From positions 744,001 to 808,000 of the forward strand of contig NOWV01000006.1 of the NCBI GenBank assembly GCA_003344405.1: DNA of 64,000 nt, given 5' to 3'. Each line of letters opens with the position of its first letter. Positions within the stretch are counted from its first letter, which is position 1. Shown in pieces: positions 23,787 to 35,395 of the stretch. The DNA comes from Trichoplax sp. H2 (taxonomy: Eukaryota; Placozoa; Uniplacotomia; Trichoplacea). Both the position numbers and the translations under genes were made by a program. The notes beneath the pieces are model-generated. The model ran no database searches and was not told the origin of the DNA. It saw only the letters and a list, made by a program, of their open reading frames with translations.

Positions 23787-24800
23787 TTAAACAGAGGTTA
23801 CAGTTTTAACATCAGCATTCAAGTATTCGCTTGTTGATGTTGTCTCTAAGTTGTACTTCGAAAAAGTAAACATTTTACAGAAAACTTTAAAACATTCAGA
23901 TCTGATGTCGGGCGAGAAGTATCCGTACATTAGCGGATTAAGAGCTGGATATGAAAATGCAATAAAAGAGGTTATAACTAAAGCCTCTGATCGCACTTGC
24001 GTTCTTGGATCGGAAATTTTTTCTTGCTGGATAATGAACATGATAACAAATGGACAAAATCCCAGGCAAAATGTACAGAGAAGGATGGCCATTTGACGTA
24101 AGGCTTTGATATCGTAAATGATGATAGACAAACTTCTTCTACGCGTCATCTTCTGATTAAATGAGTTCATCCTCTGGCGATGTGAATAACTTGTAGAAAT
24201 GATCCTAGTGTATGTTAGTAAAATCACCACTAAAGGTAGAAAGAATAGAATTGAAAATATTGCAAACAAGAACGCTTTCTCAGCAACCAAATCATTTGCC
24301 CAAATTGTACAGTAAGTTGCATTAACAGGTCTAAATGTCACTAAAGGAAGCATTGGTACAACTGTTGCAATACTCCAAATACTGATAAGCAATAAAATTA
24401 AGTTCCGTGTTGTAGACTGTCTAGGGTAATTAAAAGGGTACATTACAGCAAAATATCGATCAAAACTAATGACGCAGATATGAATATTGAGATTAATTAC
24501 TAAAGACTGGCCAATCTGGCGCGTTATGTCACAAAGAATCGGTGTCTGCAATCCATCTGGATTAGCCCATCGTGGTAAAATGTAAATTGCTCCAAAAAGA
24601 ATCCCCACAAAGGCCATGCTAGCTATTATCCGATGTGAAAATGTCCATAATTTTCTCCTTAATAATATCAACAACAGTAATGAGGTATTAGTTACTACAG
24701 TCAACGCTCCAGTAACGCTCCAATATACTTGTGTGAAAACATATCCATCATTAGTTCTGGGGTTCTCTAGAGAGCTATTAACAGCAGAAGTATTAGCCAT
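23787..24800 (-). CDS. Class A (rhodopsin-like) G protein-coupled receptor, intronless
   Basis: Single-exon 337-residue seven-helix receptor at the plasma membrane; ligand unknown. The extracellular N-terminus has NTS and NSS glycosylation sequons. Family landmarks are N38 in TM1, C90 at the top of TM3 and C164 in extracellular loop 2 (the expected disulphide), DRY at 114-116, W142 in TM4, P189 in TM5, P250 in TM6 and NPLMY at 288-292 in TM7. The third intracellular loop is short and basic (MTRRRS). Two conserved positions are unusual: the TM2 aspartate is replaced by glycine (MAFVG, residue 66), and the TM6 CWxP motif reads GFCP. The start is the ATG at 24800, and the length is normal for the family. 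Orthology to an aminergic or peptide receptor cannot be assigned from sequence reading alone. Confidence 0.93.
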   Translation of the reverse strand: MANTSAVNSSLENPRTNDGYVFTQVYWSVTGALTVVTNTSLLLLILLRRKLWTFSHRIIASMAFVGILFGAIYILPRWANPDGLQTPILCDITRQIGQSLVINLNIHICVISFDRYFAVMYPFNYPRQSTTRNLILLLISIWSIATVVPMLPLVTFRPVNATYCTIWANDLVAEKAFLFAIFSILFFLPLVVILLTYTRIISTSYSHRQRMNSFNQKMTRRRSLSIIIYDIKALRQMAILLCTFCLGFCPFVIMFIIQQEKISDPRTQVRSEALVITSFIAFSYPALNPLMYGYFSPDIRSECFKVFCKMFTFSKYNLETTSTSEYLNADVKTVTSV

Positions 24801-26160
24801 GCTTTAACTACAACTTGACTTCCTATGTCACATGAAATTTGACATCAAAAGTCATAGATAGCTATTTTAATTCATGTAGAATTCGAGTTTTAAAAAATGA
24901 TAATTAGATTTAAAATTGAATGTAAATATTGACGTAGACAAGATCTGGCGCCGAGTTTAGGCAACACTAAAGCTTCTTTAGAAGTCAAATCGACTAGCTG
25001 CCTTCCTGGATATAGCGTGACAATGTTTTTCATTCGAAATTTATATGCAATAGCAAACTATCGTCTCCTTTAAAGCTGTGAATTCCTAGTTTAAATGGAA
25101 TAATTTGCTTTAAATTTAGCACAGAAACGGTTACGCATTGCAATTCATAACAATAATATTTTATCACTTCATTCTACTAAAACGAATCGAACACCTGCAT
25201 GTAATTTAAACGGTGTCGGCTACTTTTACGTACTGTTATATACTGTGCAAGCTGTGATACATATCAAAGTCTATATCAAATACTGCTACATCTCTACATA
25301 ATTTATCTTACTTCAGAATTTTCCAGTTCATAGTGACTGCAATGTCCAATACAAACACAATCGATAAGTAAAAATAAACAACTTTACAAATAGGACTGGG
25401 TCAGCCATTATAAACATAAATCTTGTGCTATGAATGCCAAAACATTTACATTTCAACCACTTTATTCTACCGAGTCCGAGATCAATACTTCAAGAAACGA
25501 ATACGAAAGGTTCCAGATTTTGATTCAACTATTATTCCGGAGACACTGCATAACAGTAACTTATTGCAAAGCACAATGTAACAAACAAACAATTGTAGAC
25601 AATACTAGACAACCAAGAAGGCAACATCAACAACAAATCTAGGAAAACATACATATTTATTGATTCAGCTGATATCAATGAAACGGATTAAATATTATCT
25701 ACTTTGCCTTTAAAGTGTAGGTCTAATACGACTATAATAATCCCGATGGAAGTCTGGTGCTTGCAATTACGGTTCAAAGTTTCCTCGTCTACTTTAGGAA
25801 CATAATCATTATATAATTATATTAGTCCGATATTAATTTGTTGATGTAAATTTCAAAATTTAATAGAATTTTTAAAATCATATTTAATCAGATTATTTAT
25901 TAATTAAAGTACAATCAATCATTTTTATTAATATGGCAATACCCAAATCTAAGAAAATTTATGGATGAATTGTATAACATTACAACTTTGGTAAATAGTG
26001 CATAATACGGTAAGTTGTATGGAGTTTTCGTTTCTTGGCCTTCTTAAATTTACGTTTGCAGTTAATACCAATCTTGGGCGAGTAGTTGAAGTGTTTCCTA
26101 CTGGAATTGGGTCCAAAGCGACAAGTTTGTCGATAAGCGTAACATCAGTGAATAGATAGA

Positions 26161-26590
26161 GCTAGCTGACCACCTCCGTTCACAATGAACGGAGTCACTA
26201 GACCTGCTATCGTAGTATAGCTATAAGTCTGTATCTTAAGCTCTCTAGCAGCTGCTAATGCTACATATGGCTGCTTATATCGGTTCACTATGAACGGGAA
26301 CAGTGTCTGTCTGTATCTGTATGTATATGTAGAGTTCTCCAACAACTGCCAGTTCTGTATATTGTACGTACCTAGGTCCTCTATATCCAAAGCTTTCTAG
26401 CAACTACTAGTGCCATATACGATTCTCTATATCAGTTCGCTATGAACGGCAATTGCCACTGTATATGTCGGCCTTTGTGTATATTTAGCTATCGATATCT
26501 ATACCTCCAGTAGTGTACATGTACATTGTACAGTACAGCACGTAGAGCTCTCCAATAGTGTTAGTGCTATATATAGCTATCTATAACGTA
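26161..26590. repeat. Degenerate tandem repeat, period about 150 bp
   Basis: Related segments start at about 26239 (AGCTCTCTAGCAGCTGCTA), 26391 (AGCTTTCTAGCAACTACTA) and 26546 (AGCTCTCCAATAGTGTTA). The spacings are 152 and 155 bp. Between them a GTTC-nnnn-TGAAC-like palindrome recurs; the first copy, CTCCGTTCA-CAA-TGAACGGAG at 26174-26194, is perfect, and later copies near 26282 and 26434 are decayed. Confidence 0.6.
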
Positions 26591-27569
26591 CTACCGTATA
26601 CAGTTTTTTCATCATTTTATAGCACCTTCGCATGTTAAATTATCACTTCAGAAAGTAATTATCCCATTATCGAAGTAATTTTAAAATCTTATATAAAGGT
26701 TCGATTTTAAATATAACCATCCATATTCGATGAAAGTCGAAAGTGTAACGTGCTTTGGAATGATTAGATGGACCAGACAGACAGCTTTTCAAAAATATAT
26801 ATGTTTATTATATTATTTATATCCTGTATATACGTATGTTATACAGTATTAATTAATTATATACAGTACGTATATTGTTATGAGGAAATGTGATGATACA
26901 TAAAGTAAAAAGTATAGCATGCGATGTAGAACGAATGAGGATCGACTAATACAAAACTCTGTATATAGTAGCTACAGAAGAACTGCCTGCCGTTTATGAT
27001 CAGCTGTAATTCGTGCAATAGGCAATCAGACGCCTCGTACTTATACCTTCTCTATAACGAAAATATTACAATCGATATACGGTACGTACTGCATAACGAC
27101 CAGTAATAATTATATAATGTAAACGTGGAGTTTTTTGTTATTAAAAAAAGGGGAGATGTAATATTACCCTGAATTGTATACGTGATTTAGTTTAATAATG
27201 TGATCCGTTTCCTTAGATATGTTTTAATACTAAAAACTATAAGTAAAACGCTTAAAATAGACCAATCGTTATGAACCTTCCTATACAAATAGGTCTCTTA
27301 TTAGAAAGTAGCCTTCTAATTGATTAATCTTTATCCCGATGAAAATTTGCTTAATTAGAAATGGCTACCGTAAATTTACTGCTTAAATGTAAACTGAATT
27401 ACGGATATAGAATCTCTCAAAGTCAAGAGCTGTATTAAAACCATGCCTTTGCGATCAATTTTGTACAAATTGATGCAAAAACTTTAAATTTTAAATTTAT
27501 TTATTTATTTTAATATCGAAATGTATCGGATCACGTGGTATCCAGTACGAGCTAATTGATAAGCGTCAC

Positions 27570-27740
27570 TTGTCTACTGTACTGTACTGTACAGTACAGT
27601 ACAGTACTGTACACTATCAGAGAATGGGCGGGATTTATACTGTACGTACTGTAAGAAATTTCAATTTAGTACAGTACAGTACTGTAACAATTTTAGACTA
27701 CTGTACTGTACAGTACAGTACATGTACAGTACAGTATTTG
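27570..27740. repeat. CTGTA/TACAG array with perfect palindrome
   Basis: Three CTGTA-phase units are followed at once by three TACAG-phase units, giving an exact 32-bp palindrome at 27575-27606. Further alternating runs continue to about 27736. Confidence 0.9.
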
Positions 27741-28244
27741 CAGATTTTACGTGAAGATTAGAACTAATCTAAAGAAGCGAAAGCCAGATTTACATCCCTG
27801 AATTATTGGGCTACGCCTACATTTAAGATTTTATCTGCTTTGGGCTTGACATAGCCTACACAGTTTATTTTTCTTAGTGCCACCGAAGTTAATCCCGCTG
27901 TACAGTACACTACAGTATGATACTGTATATTGTAGACCAGTTCTACAGTATTACTAGCCTCTCGGTATCTGATTCCTGTTCAACAACCTAAATAAATATC
28001 TTGATACTTCTCTGAGTCTAAAGACAAGTCTGAATCACTGAGTTTCCAATTAAGGAAAACAGTACAAAAGCAGGGACTTCTCAAGAAAAATAAATTTCAT
28101 GAAGAGCCTCACAATCTCTAGAACTTATGGTTTTGCATGTTTCTTCAAGCAGGCGTACAGTAGCGGGTCTCTAAAAAACGTTCATTACAGTACAGTCTCA
28201 GCAGCGTATGACAACAATCGCACAAACCAAACCTCAAAATTTTT

Positions 28245-28335
28245 TGCTATTCAGTACTGTACAGTGTACTGTACTGTACATTCGGTATAGTGTAATGTAC
28301 TGTACACCCTGAGTGTACTGTACAGTACAGTACAT
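28245..28335. repeat. CTGTA/TACAG array
   Basis: Alternating CTGTA and TACAG units, followed at 28343-28370 by a near-palindromic TTAATTTAATTAA-type stretch. Smaller patches of the same repeat lie at 27898-27950 and 28540-28565. Confidence 0.8.
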
Positions 28336-29355
28336 GATTGTGCTTTAATTTAATTAATTAAATTTAGCTGCCTAAAACATGACCCTAAATCATTCTACTG
28401 TAGTGCATCTAGTGGACGGTTACAGTTTCGGGTATGGTAAAACGATTGTTAAATGGCACCTACACATTTTGTCGGCTAAATGCGGTTATGTCCTGTCCAT
28501 AGAGTTAAGGAAAACTCTATGGTCTTGTCTCTCATTATCGAGTACAGTACAGTACTGTACGTACTACCTGCTTTAACGAAACCCTCGCTCTTGATTTGCG
28601 ATATTTCGTGTGCTGTTAAGCTGCACTGGTACGTTTTACTACAGTAAAGTATGGTTGCAATTTACGACATTTTAGGTTTTAAGTATTACATCCAACCGAT
28701 ACAGTGCAGAGTGTTAAGGTGCATTGCTGATTTAATATTGACTGATAGTAAATTGCCCTAGCTAGCAAAACATGCGAGATGCTTCAAACTATCGATTCCT
28801 ATGTCTTACTTGCTAGCGTAAATTACTATCTGTCAATTGACAATACATCTTATATTGCAATTTGCAAGTTCGTTATGTCGTGCTCGAATCTTTTCAAGGG
28901 TTTATGGTTACAACTTTGCAAGTATTAAAGAGTATCAATGCCGGCAGTTTTTTGACGTGCTGTACTGTATTACCCTAGTTATACAGTATTGTACCTAGTA
29001 ACGTACTGCACTGTACTGTACACTGAACACTAGTGTACAGTACTAGAATATTCGCTTTTGATTACATTTACATTTATTCACTCTTAACGCAATAAATATA
29101 ATGATTATTATAATAATAATAATAATTAATCATAAACATTAAGCATAATGAAATGGTTGCCATGGAAATAGCTCCACCGATACAGTACTTATTATAAAAC
29201 CAGTACGTACAGCAACATACGAAGATCTTCGACCGTTGCCAATCAAAGTTTACCAAGTACTGTACTGGCAGACGACATCAACTTTAAATATCAAACTTTC
29301 CTAGATTTACAGTATTACCTACGACTTCGATTGAGAGTAATTATTACTTATCAGT

Positions 29356-31935
29356 ATGTATAAGTTGGATCTACCGATAGACAATACAGAAAATGCAGCA
29401 ATTCAAAGACGACGAAATCAGGAAATTCAACGAAAAAGCCAAATTTTTGACGCGAGAACAAGAATCGTTGGTGTAAGTCTACATCAGATCACATTACAAT
29501 ACAGTGCAGATCTTATCGTGTGTGTATTCTAGCTGCATATTCATTCTAAGTCATCTTAAAATTTCGAAATTAAAGTACACTAGCGTTTGGCCGTGATAGT
29601 ATTCTTATAAATCGTAATTATCTCACGTTATGGGACTCAACCTATGAATAGAAATGTAGAATTACGACTATTTATCGCAAATTAACATCTCTTCCAATTT
29701 TCCTGTTTCTAGGTTGATACATCTGCTCTCAATAATCAAATAATAGAAAAGCAAAACCGAATCGCTACTGAAAAAGCTAGAAATGAAGCATTTGGTAATT
29801 AATAGATACAGCCAGTTGTAGTGAAATTTTATATGGTATTTTTTCTTAAATTTACAGTAAAATAAAGCAATGGCGTCATGCGTTTCTAATAAAATCATTA
29901 TAAATATTACGCTATATATGCAAAATGTCTTGTCACAACGTTAATATGTTCTGATGCATCTAACTACTAAGTGTATGTGCTAAATTAACAACTTATGGAA
30001 ACCTATGAAAACAATTCATATGATCTCACTCTTTACTTTTAAAATCACGCCAATATTAGCTGACATAGCAATAACAAATGACAAGCTAGGATTAATACAA
30101 CAAGAAAGAGAAAATGAGGCTCGGAAACAATTAAGCAAGGTAAGCAATTATAGTTGCTTATATGCTACTGCAACGATTACAATTAGGGTTACAGACTGTA
30201 TCTTAAATTCTGTAGTACTGCACATATCATATGTGAGTGTCAGAATGAGTGTAATACTGTACATTAGACCATCACTTAAAGACGCATTAAACCTCTGATT
30301 GTATCCATCTGTATACGTATATAAATTTTTGCAACGCAGGAGCTAAACGAATATCGAAAAACCTATCAACAACCACCCACTAGAAAAGAATGGGATCTCA
30401 ATGACCCACAGAGACTGTTAAAAGATAAACCTGTTCGGGTAACTAACCATTTACAAAAATAGGAATATAATTACCGAAGATTTTGATATGTTCAGTTGTT
30501 GACACTTACTTCGTTTAACGTATCATTAGATGCCCGGCAATGAAAACTGTGGAATTTCTAGTGTTCAAGTGTTACAAGGCGAGGTCAGTTAGACAGTTCA
30601 TATACTATTAAAGAGATTATCTAGAAGTGTAGGTCATTTTTCCTTATTAAGACTCTATTACGTAGGATGTACAATATGAACATAGAAAAAAAATACAGGC
30701 AGAACAGTTACGGTACGTAAGTAAACAAATTAACCGATAAGCAGTATCATAAAAAGTTGTATTGTATAGCCATATAGTTAGTAATAATATGCAGATTTCC
30801 GTTTTTTAATGACTCTTTCCTTTCTTCAGATCATGGACGCAAAAACAGATGGAAGAAAAAAAGCTTCAGGAACGCGAAGAATACGAAGCTAACAAACTAT
30901 TTTACATGAAAGCCTGCGAAGATGATAGAAAGGCTTTAGAGGTATTTTCCTTCAAGCAATATAGTTATACAAAATGCAATAAGATTGCTTATCTCACTTC
31001 TTAACATTCAGCTGGAAGAAGCAGAGAAAGATTGCAAGCGAAATATTAATCTTGCAGTAAAGGACTATAATTTGGCACTGGTAATAAATGTAATGAGTAA
31101 AATTTGCATGCATACTCTTAAGTAACTCAAATTTGATCATCGTAGGCAAATCATAAAAGAGACCGTGAACAAGCTTTTAAGAAGCAAGAGTTCGATGATA
31201 ATTTTACAGAGCTTAGCAACCATTTACACGGAGATCTACTTACAGAAAATCCTGAAGCGTCAGTAAGCGCCTATGGCCCTCACAGGTTGGTTAAATTATC
31301 TTTAATATTACCGAATGTATTATTGAAATCCGCACATTATAATTGAAATATCTCATAGTTGTTCTAACATGCCCGATTCTACCATACTATTACATTCTAT
31401 TCTACAGAGTTATACCTGATCGTTGGAAAGGAATGAGTAAGGAGCAATTAAACTCAATATACGAATTTCAAAAGCAGCAACGTTTGGATAAAATGGTAAA
31501 GTATAATATGCCACTAAATCGCAAATTATTTCGAAACTAAATATATAACTTTAATAGACATCTAAAGTGCACGATAAAGAAAGTGACAACGAATGGGTTG
31601 CAAATAATAAGAATGTCGGACGAATGACAATGCTAATTGAAAATGAACAGGAACAAAAAAGACGAGCCTTAGCCAAACAGTTTATGGAAGACAACAAAAT
31701 TCTTGCGAATGAGCAAGATGCAAGGTATATTGTCCTAACCCATGTAAATCTTATCGGCTTACCAAATGCCTATTTTACGTTACGACTAGTTGATGATGAG
31801 AACATGACACATTTACATTAAATCCTAATTAACACGTTTTGATGTTTATTTAGAAAAAAACAACTTAATCATGATACGTACAGAAATGAAGTAACAGAAG
31901 ATTTCTTCAAACAATTCAATACGGCAACTAGATAA
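29356..31935 (+). CDS. RIB43A: RIB43A-like protein (protofilament ribbon protein of cilia)
   Basis: RIB43A/RIBC proteins are filamentous microtubule inner proteins of ciliary and flagellar doublets. Twelve exons with closing frames: 29356-29472, 29713-29794, 30060-30139, 30340-30438, 30530-30583, 30666-30712, 30830-30941, 31012-31080, 31146-31285, 31408-31495, 31558-31724, 31854-31935. They encode 378 residues, the usual family length. Diagnostic matches are the start MYKLDLPID with AAIQRRRNQEIQRKSQIFDA, then EWDLNDPQRL, NCGISSVQ, LLTENPEASVSAYGPHR, VIPDRWKGM and the C-terminal FFKQFNTATR. The protein is highly charged and coiled-coil-like throughout. I infer one ancestral gene rather than specifically RIBC1 or RIBC2. 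The 47-nt exon at 30666 is short, but both sides keep frame and it restores the conserved RKKIQAEQLRSW segment. Confidence 0.95.
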
Positions 31936-34900
31936 CTGGATCTGAACCGATAATTTGTAGCTCTTAAATATTTATGCTTCTCTGCACTACCTGATCATAT
32001 AGTGGTGATAGTAAATCATTTTTCATTTTCTGTACGTATCAATTTAAAGAATGTACGTCAAATAATCTCGGACTCATTTTTACTTAAAGCTAACAATAGT
32101 GCAGAAAGGAGATCAGGATAACAATGTTATCGTACGGTAGTATCTAATGTCATTACAAATGAATTACTACAGTACATCTTTTATCACTATTCTATATGTG
32201 CTTGCCAGCTTCTATCGTGCATCATACAGTTAATCGGACAATTATTTGCATGGCTACAATTCTTACTATTCAGTTATCAATTAAATGTCAGGTGCCTGTA
32301 TGTTAAGAACACTATAGAACCTGTACGTGTTCATTTAAAGCATAGTATACGTACTAAACAGCAAGCATTGCATTGCTTAGCTAAATCTAGATAGTATCAT
32401 ATCTATTATTAGCTCATAATTACTATAAATTTGCTTATTACTCGTAACCGACAATTTGTTCTTCTACAAACAATATCTTACAAAATAAATAAACCAATTA
32501 ACAGACCTTTGTCAATTTTCTATACATTATATCGTTATATACCTCTCATATAGTTTGGCACTCTCTCAGGCTGCAGTTCAACACGTTCTTTATTCTTATT
32601 CAGTTACTCTCACGCCTGTCTATGTGCCTACGATACATTCGTATCTATAAGCGATCTATGCCGCATACGCGCATGTAAGTAACAAGGTGAGCACTGTTAC
32701 TGTATCACTAAAACTCTTAAGACATTACGTCAGGGTTTACTAATTATCGCTTAATTCTATGTTTATAACATTACAGTTCCGTTACATACAGGACGATGAG
32801 ATGTTATCATCCTGATTTACGAAACATCAAAGGTGGATCATTTACTATATAAGATCTCAATATATTCGTATCTCCTTTGATTCTGTGACCTAGCCCTAGG
32901 TCTTTGCTGCCCCAAAATTTCTATCAATTAGCAGCATTCTACATTTTAGGCCTTACTGATTAATTTTTTGCAAATTTTAATAAGGACTAACCTTAACCCT
33001 TAACGATCGATATCCCCAAATAGGAAAATCATTTATTTAATTTATTGAATAATAATATTTGAAAAGCCAATTACAACACTATCCACTGTAAATAAAAAAA
33101 GCAGAACACTGAAACATACAGGGAACCGTATTTACTGACTACGAAGAAATTTATACACTGTAATACGTGGATGAGCTAGCTCTAGGCCTCAATAAGAAAG
33201 TGCGAGTATACATGTTAATAATTGCATTATAATGAATCTGAATTCTTCGTAGAATACAAATCGTATCAACAATAGATCTTCTCTATCTAACAATCGTATA
33301 GTTATAGACTCTTAAACGATGCACTTAGTAATCAGGTAACAATTAGGAATACGCAGGTGTGGTAGTATCTCAGGTAGTTGGACAAAGATTATAGAGATAA
33401 AGAAAAGATCTTTATTAAAGAGGCAGATATACCTAACTAGCAGAGATCAGTTTTAGCATGGAGCCAACTTAGAAACGCAATAACTCTCCCCAGCTACATC
33501 TAACAACCACATATATTGTGCAGTACAGTAAGCATAACAATCACATGATATATCATGGTAGTTTGCTGAGTTAGATAAGAGTCATTGAACGAGCTTGTAT
33601 AAGTAGACATATACTGGGTTATACGATAGTAGGCACTGTTAAACTTAGAAGCCTAAGAACACGATGCGTATATTGCATACAGATAGTATAATCTTACTGG
33701 AGTATATCAATAAGGCTGCAGTATACTGTACTGGTAAATTGATTCTTACAGTTATTATACCAATCGAATCACATCTTTGGAAACCTTGCAAACGTATACG
33801 TAAACATAAAACAACATTGAGCATATTTAAAATAAATATATATATATGATACGGCCAAAGCCGGTAATGTAGCCATTACCTAAGTATATTTTATATATAA
33901 TTGATGTTATTACTTACTAATTAAACAGGATGTAAATAAGTTTAATTCCATATCATTTGCATATTATTCCGATAATTTAATTATAATAGTGTATTTTTGG
34001 GGGGTCGGAAACAGACTTTGTTAGAATTGCTACGCGATGCAACATTGTGCGGTATGTCGGCTTAAATTCGTACAAATACGTAAGTCTGCACTAGATATTG
34101 TTAATTAATCTAATCTATGGTGCCTTAAGTATCTAGTTATAGACAGACCATCATAGGTCTTAAATCTAAGCCAAAATTCTTAATTGATATTACACTGACT
34201 AACTGCAGACGTAATTAAAATTAGAAGATTCAACCTTGTGCCGTCATATTAAACTAAACTTGCATTCAATGTAACCGTTTAAAGTTTGCGAAAGTTGAAA
34301 ATTGGCAATATTGAAGTAACGATAGCGTCATTAAAAACATATAAAACATTATACGAGTTATCAACAATTATAATTATTACAGTTTTCATAAAGCCAAGTA
34401 ATATTTTAATATAATTACTCTATACAAGTATTATCACTGACCAATCATAGTCTAGCTCAATGGCGGCATCCACATTATCTCGACATGTATAAACTTTCAT
34501 AGTGTTATGTACCGGATAAAAGCACTCCTGAATTTATAGAGCTTGATATGGTAATAGAGAGATAATAAAAATGAAGTCTTGCAAACTGCCAAATGAATGG
34601 TCATAAATAATCGTAAACAATGTTATGTTAGCATCTATCTAAATTTTCTACATAATTAATAAAATATGACCTTCTAATTTCCGATGTTCGCTGCAATTAG
34701 AGAATTATATCATCCCATCCTTTAAATCCTAAATATAACTTAAGGAAGTGGGAGTGAGCTGCTGTTAGTATTAAAATAAACAACGTATTAGTAACGCGGT
34801 AATGCAACAATAAAACGTTTAACTTGTTATCTAAATGAAGATAAGTACAAACGGAGATTAGGTATTATGTAAATATTTATATAATCAATGTTTCAATAAC

Positions 34901-35100
34901 ACATATAGGTTTAGGATAAATTGTAACAAATGTGAAACATTTACGACCAAATAAAGTTCCTGAAGCTCCTGGTGGTAACCTTATGAGAGAATAGTAACTT
35001 ATAGCCTCGAATCATGATGAATACAGAGTTCATATTTTATGTTTGCTATTTACTAGAACGTATGAGCAATAATATTAATTTTATATTTATCTATCTATGT
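31936..35100. other. Intergenic DNA, nothing recognised
   Basis: AT-rich sequence without supported exons. A degenerate telomere-like C-strand motif (CTAACCTTAACCCTTAAC) lies at 32987-33004, and a run of six G at about 33999-34004. A 61-residue frame at 33664-33849 has no features that suggest a gene. Confidence 0.55.
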
Positions 35101-35104
35101 CTGG

Positions 35105-35112
35105 TATAAATA
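35105..35112 (+). promoter_or_regulatory. TATA-box candidate
   Basis: TATAAATA in the context GGTATAAATAACCGGC, followed by a locally GC-richer stretch. It lies about 140 bp upstream of an ATG opening a signal peptide, which fits a core promoter with a short 5' UTR. Confidence 0.4.
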
Positions 35113-35245
35113 ACCGGCTGCCAGCTGTTCTAACGTTACAGTAGAGATGGTACTCAAAACAAAGTATTTAAAAACTCGAAGTTATTCGTAAAAGACTCAA
35201 ATTAAGCAAACTGTAAGAGAAGGAATCAAAAAGCAGCGAAAACAG

Positions 35246-35395
35246 ATGTGGCATATGGAAGGCATATCATATTTTGTTCTCTTTTACCTTATCCTTGCTG
35301 GTACAAACACCAATGGTGTCAGTATCAAAACGGACGAAAATTCTTCCTCAAAATCGCAAACGGATACTAATAAACAGGGTAAAGAGCTATATTAA
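35246..35395 (+). CDS. Candidate short secreted peptide or first exon of a secreted protein
   Basis: An ATG frame of 49 residues starts MWHMEGISYFVLFYLILAG, a convincing signal peptide. It continues into a hydrophilic Ser/Thr/Asn/Lys-rich segment with an NSS sequon. A second in-frame ATG is at 35255. A donor-like CAGG|gtaaag lies at about 35377-35384, so this may be exon 1. Downstream, 35405-35510 contains an open stretch with a hydrophobic segment (ILLLLVVIML) that could belong to a later exon, but I could not close the frame without a very short intron. No family recognised. Confidence 0.4.
   Translation: MWHMEGISYFVLFYLILAGTNTNGVSIKTDENSSSKSQTDTNKQGKELY

Larger units (their letters stand above)
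24801..29355. other. Intergenic DNA with degenerate and pentamer repeats
   Basis: No supported gene. An ATG frame at 25430-25642 (plus, 70 residues, Gln/Arg-rich end) has no recognisable features. Repeats listed separately occupy 26161-26590, 27570-27740 and 28245-28335. A small further CTGTA patch lies at 28965-29045 and an ATT/AAT microsatellite at about 29103-29126. Confidence 0.55.
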
